A DNA stretch of 64,000 nucleotides from Spisula solida (Eukaryota > Mollusca > Bivalvia > Venerida > Mactridae). Position 1 is the first letter of the stretch. The number at the start of each line of letters is the position of its first letter. The stretch spans positions 3,048,001 through 3,112,000 of the forward strand of contig OX365949.1 in the NCBI GenBank assembly GCA_947247005.1. Direction: 5' to 3'. Below the pieces are notes generated by a model, which did no database searches, was not told the origin of the DNA, and saw only the letters and a list, made by a program, of their open reading frames with translations. Positions 60,702-64,000 of the stretch are shown piece after piece. The translations under genes were made by a program, and so were the position numbers.

Positions 60702-61735
60702 TGAAATAATGAATGGTTGTTCCAATGAATACTAGGATAGGTACCCTACATAGACAGGAATGGGTGTGTCAATAAGTGTTAGGTGCCCAATGGAGGAGGA
60801 GTATTAAGTAATCACTAAGCATGGCGTTTTAAGTAATCCACAAACAGGTCACAGCCGACACAAGGCGTGTTAGGTACTGCACTGTGCAATGAATGGAATA
60901 TAATGCCAAGCTAATGATGTTAAAGACCACAAGAAGCAAATCATGAATTTTCCGATCACTGTTAGATACACCATACCGTATGAAATGGCTATTCCAGGCA
61001 ATGTTAGAAATCCCTCAGAGCGAGTAATGGCTGTATAAGCTTAACAAATATTGCACAATCATTGTAGTTATTAACCTGCGGCCGCAGGTTATATTGGATT
61101 GCCAAAAGTAAAATGACCATGGAGGGGCACGTGACATGTTCTCGATGGTTTACGACTTCAAAAAAAATATCCAAAAAAAGAAGCATTTTGTAAGAATGTC
61201 GTGAACCAGACTAATTCCATTATTCCATGCGGATAACATCGGTCTTTATCGCATTACAATAGTTAATTTACCAAAGAAAGCAGAACTATTCCGAAATTTC
61301 ACTTTGAACGCGAGACCACGAATCTAAACAGCAGGTGTCTGCAGCTGCATAAGATTCCCAGTCAGTAATAAATATAGTGGGTAATGAATGTACTACATCC
61401 CGTAGAGAACACATCGCTAGATTAACAGAAGCATGGTATTGATACATGATAAAAAAAATATAATTCTTTATAATTTGTTCATTCGTTCGGCACATACATT
61501 TAACACAACCAAATAATTGGAGTATAATCGGTGTTGTCCGAATTTACATGTATTGGCATTATTTTGACAGAAACATTAATTTAAACTTACACCGGAATAA
61601 ATTCGAATTGCATCCAAACTGCAAAAACCACATCCTAAACAATACAACTAAATTACAAGGCCGCAGGTAATCACCCGCAGGAAACTATTTGAATTGTATT
61701 CATTTATTTACTATATGCTTTATACTGCCGGAGAG
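60702..61735. other. Intergenic, nothing firmly recognised
   Basis: Holds the 18-bp palindrome AACCTGCGGCCGCAGGTT at 61073-61090. A related GGCCGCAGGTAA ... CCCGCAGG lies at 61660-61682. No coding sequence seen. Confidence 0.4.
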
Positions 61736-62145
61736 TTACATTCAAATTAAACAATGACGGTTTCGGTGTTAGATTTTTTGTTAAGTTTTGTATGCATTGG
61801 TATTTTGTGCAACGTTATGTTTAGGTACAAGTCAAGATCTAAATTGCGAAATATCTTCATTGGCTTTTTGTGTACGCGGTAGTAGATTATATCCTGTTTC
61901 AGTATTTAAGTCGCCTAGCACCAACAAAAAAAACAGTGCTTTATATTCATTACTATATACTATATATTACTACTGTATATGGTTATACTGCAAAAGTTGC
62001 GCCGGAGTGTTCCATTCAAATTAAACAAAGACAGTTTTGTATGCATTTGGATTTTGTGCAAAATTATTTTCAGATACTATTAGCGTATCGACCTTGTCTA
62101 TTATGTCGAGTTACGAGGTTTTAAGTCGCTTTGTACCAACAGAAT
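61727..62145. repeat. Degenerate tandem duplication, ~270-bp unit
   Basis: GCCGGAGAGTTACATTCAAA then TTAAACAATGACGG ... TTTTGTATGCATTGGTATTT recurs as GCCGGAGTGTTCCATTCAAA then TTAAACAAAGACAG ... TTTTGTATGCATTTGGATTT about 270 bp later. Both are followed by TTTAAGTCGC and CACCAACA or TACCAACA blocks. Non-coding. Confidence 0.65.
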
Positions 62146-63628
62146 TGTGACATCATTGTTAACAATATAACTGGATACGTTTTGTGCACGCCTTGGTATC
62201 ATATTGCAAAATAATTGTCGAACGACGTGGTTTTAAATATAGCAAATACCTTAACAATATATACGATGGGCGTTCAAAATATATTGTTCATGTCCTTTGA
62301 ATTTTTCTAAGACAATATTTAGAATTATTCTACGACTAATGTTTAAAATGTGGATATTTCTTCTCTATGCATGGAAATTGCATGGCTTACGTCAAAAATT
62401 AAGTAATATGTATTGAACTAAGATATGCTCGAGTATACTGCCCTTATTTTCATTCTGAGCAGAATTTGTTGTAGTTGCTAAGAAAAATAAACGTCATCAT
62501 TTATTAAACTGCAACATACGATACTGAATTCGTATGTGTGCCTCAGAGCATAAAATAAAAATGAATTTATTTGTTGTCTACGAATAAGACGGTCGACAAC
62601 AAGGGAGACCAGTCTTGTTCATACAAAATGATACTTGTTTGTTCACGCACCAATGACTTCGTATCAATTATGTTTTGTTCGCAAATACTTCCCAGAAATT
62701 AATGTTGATGACCCCCACACGGTTTAATTTCGGCCAATGTATGTTAGATTTGTACATCATTTTCGGCATGTCGTGTATAAACATGCGCTATCAGCTTCAT
62801 TCCGCAAAGATAGCACGCGAGACTCTTTGAATAGTAAACTTCAACCTTCGTAGTCATTCACAAATTCTTAGATCCAAAAGAAATATCGATATCGCGATTT
62901 GCTGGTAAGAAATATAACATCACTACTCACCTGTCATCAGTGTTTACCTCTGTTGGGTATTCGTCACTCGGTGGCGTATTCGTCGGGTTATACCGTGTGT
63001 CCAAGGAATACTTTCTTGTGTAATATGCCAAATTTTAACCAATAAAACTAATAAAAAATAACTACTAGCGAGTTGGTCTCATTTCTACACATATATTCGC
63101 GACTTTAAAATTATCTTATTTTGTACAAAAAAGGACACCAAATCGTGTTTTTATGGCAGGCATGCACATTATTTTAATCATATGCAAAAAAGTTTATATC
63201 CCGAAATGAAATTTTAGTGGACATTTGTTCTCTTATTGTGTGTCTATTACTAACCCTTGAAAAAGTCAACAACCTGAAACACCAATCCGGTAATTGCAAT
63301 TTAGTGAAATGTTCAGGAAATTAGTTGAATGGTTGATGGTGCCATAAACATAAAACGAAATCTAGAAGTCAACGAATTTTGTGACCGAAATACATTATAT
63401 TATATTGAACACCCCTCGTACATGCGACATGCAGTTGGAAATTTATTGCAAATTCAATGTAGAGTGCTTTTAATAGGCACACTTTGTAGCTTTCCTGAAA
63501 TAGGAGTGGAAAATATGTATTATGTGCAGGTGTTCTGTACATTATTTTAATCTGTTTTACATGTTAAATTGAGTTCGTGTGTATAGAATTTGAAACACTC
63601 TGTATGTATCATCTGTCCCTCATATGTT
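62146..63628. other. Intergenic, nothing recognised
   Basis: No domain-bearing frames and no clear repeats. The frame at 63329-63550 has no recognisable family. Confidence 0.4.
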
Positions 63629-63739
63629 TTAGTATCTGATCTCACTTGCCCTGTTCACACTGTCCCTCCCCTTCTTCCTCAACTTTACAACTGTCTGTTC
63701 AGAGAGTGTCTTCTTACAAATCATACATAATTCATCCAT
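63629..63739 (-). pseudogene. Truncated cysteine-motif mini-exon (CxxC N-terminus)
   Basis: On the minus strand, an acceptor-like TTTCTATTTTAG is followed directly by ATG and a 36-codon frame, MDELCMICKKTLSEQTVVKL then RKKGRDSVNRASEIRY, ending in TAA. The start CxxC, the VVKLRKKG block and N-ASE pattern match the N-terminal exon of a high-copy bivalve family whose members normally continue into a longer zinc-ribbon-like region. Here the frame stops early and no donor site follows, so it looks like a decayed or transposed fragment. Family assignment is from memory of the pattern only. Confidence 0.35.
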
Positions 63740-64000
63740 CTAAAATAGAAATGGGACTATTACATTCAGTAAGCATGTTACGATGTATGTTAATCTGACT
63801 TTGGAATTTCAAGTTTACATACTACATTAAATGGTTTGTATCTATAGTAGAATTCAAACCGAAAATCATGCTTACTTTGGAAATATGAGTAGCTTATTTG
63901 CAAATATCATGAAAAAGCAAATTACTAGCATGTTTAATTTATTCATTAAACACCCGTTTGTGTCTTAAGTTGTAGTTAGTGTTATTATATATATAGATGA
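63740..64000. other. Right edge, nothing recognised
   Basis: AT-rich sequence upstream (minus sense) of the mini-exon. It could be an intron of that gene remnant. Confidence 0.3.

Overview
This window looks like nuclear DNA from a marine bivalve mollusc (inference). It is AT-rich and intron-rich, and crowded with short inverted-repeat elements, tRNA-derived repeats and ACGG/CCGT microsatellite-bearing repeats of the kind known from bivalves. The three recognisable genes (a sacsin-like giant-exon gene, a BPI/LBP-family gene and a short-chain collagen C4-like gene) all belong to families present in bivalve genomes. No operons, CRISPR arrays or bacterial features are present.

Layout. 1-5325 is a block of tandem and dispersed repeats: an alternating ~170-bp satellite, a ~160-bp array, and a composite repeat with tRNA T-arm-like units. 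6029-20640 (+) is the 3' part of a sacsin-like gene: one ~11-kb exon plus two small exons completing a C-terminal HEPN domain. Its 3' flank holds a 30-bp minisatellite and a tRNA-derived SINE. 25916-41769 (-) is a complete BPI/LBP-like coding sequence. I reconstructed 15 coding exons that join in phase into a 505-residue secreted protein. Its introns carry many repeats, including a second, inverted copy of the composite repeat at about 38.0-40.2 kb. 41770-54650 is mostly non-coding and contains several inverted-repeat elements, one with another element nested in it. 54666-56190 (+) is a two-exon secreted gene of the short-chain collagen C4-like family. 56191-64000 is largely non-coding, with further repeats and one truncated cysteine-motif mini-ORF near the right edge.

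The most notable observation is in the BPI/LBP gene. Two homologous 155-nt exons (34271-34425 and 34078-34232) have the same phases and 31/52 identical residues, and lie only 38 nt apart. They have the architecture of mutually exclusive exons, because the intron between them is too short to splice and using both would shift the frame. The gene therefore probably makes two isoforms differing in one block of the N-terminal lipid-binding barrel, each keeping the conserved disulfide cysteine. The BPI-like and C4-like products are plausibly secreted host-defence or recognition proteins, and the sacsin-like product is an intracellular chaperone-like protein. I see no evidence that the three act together.
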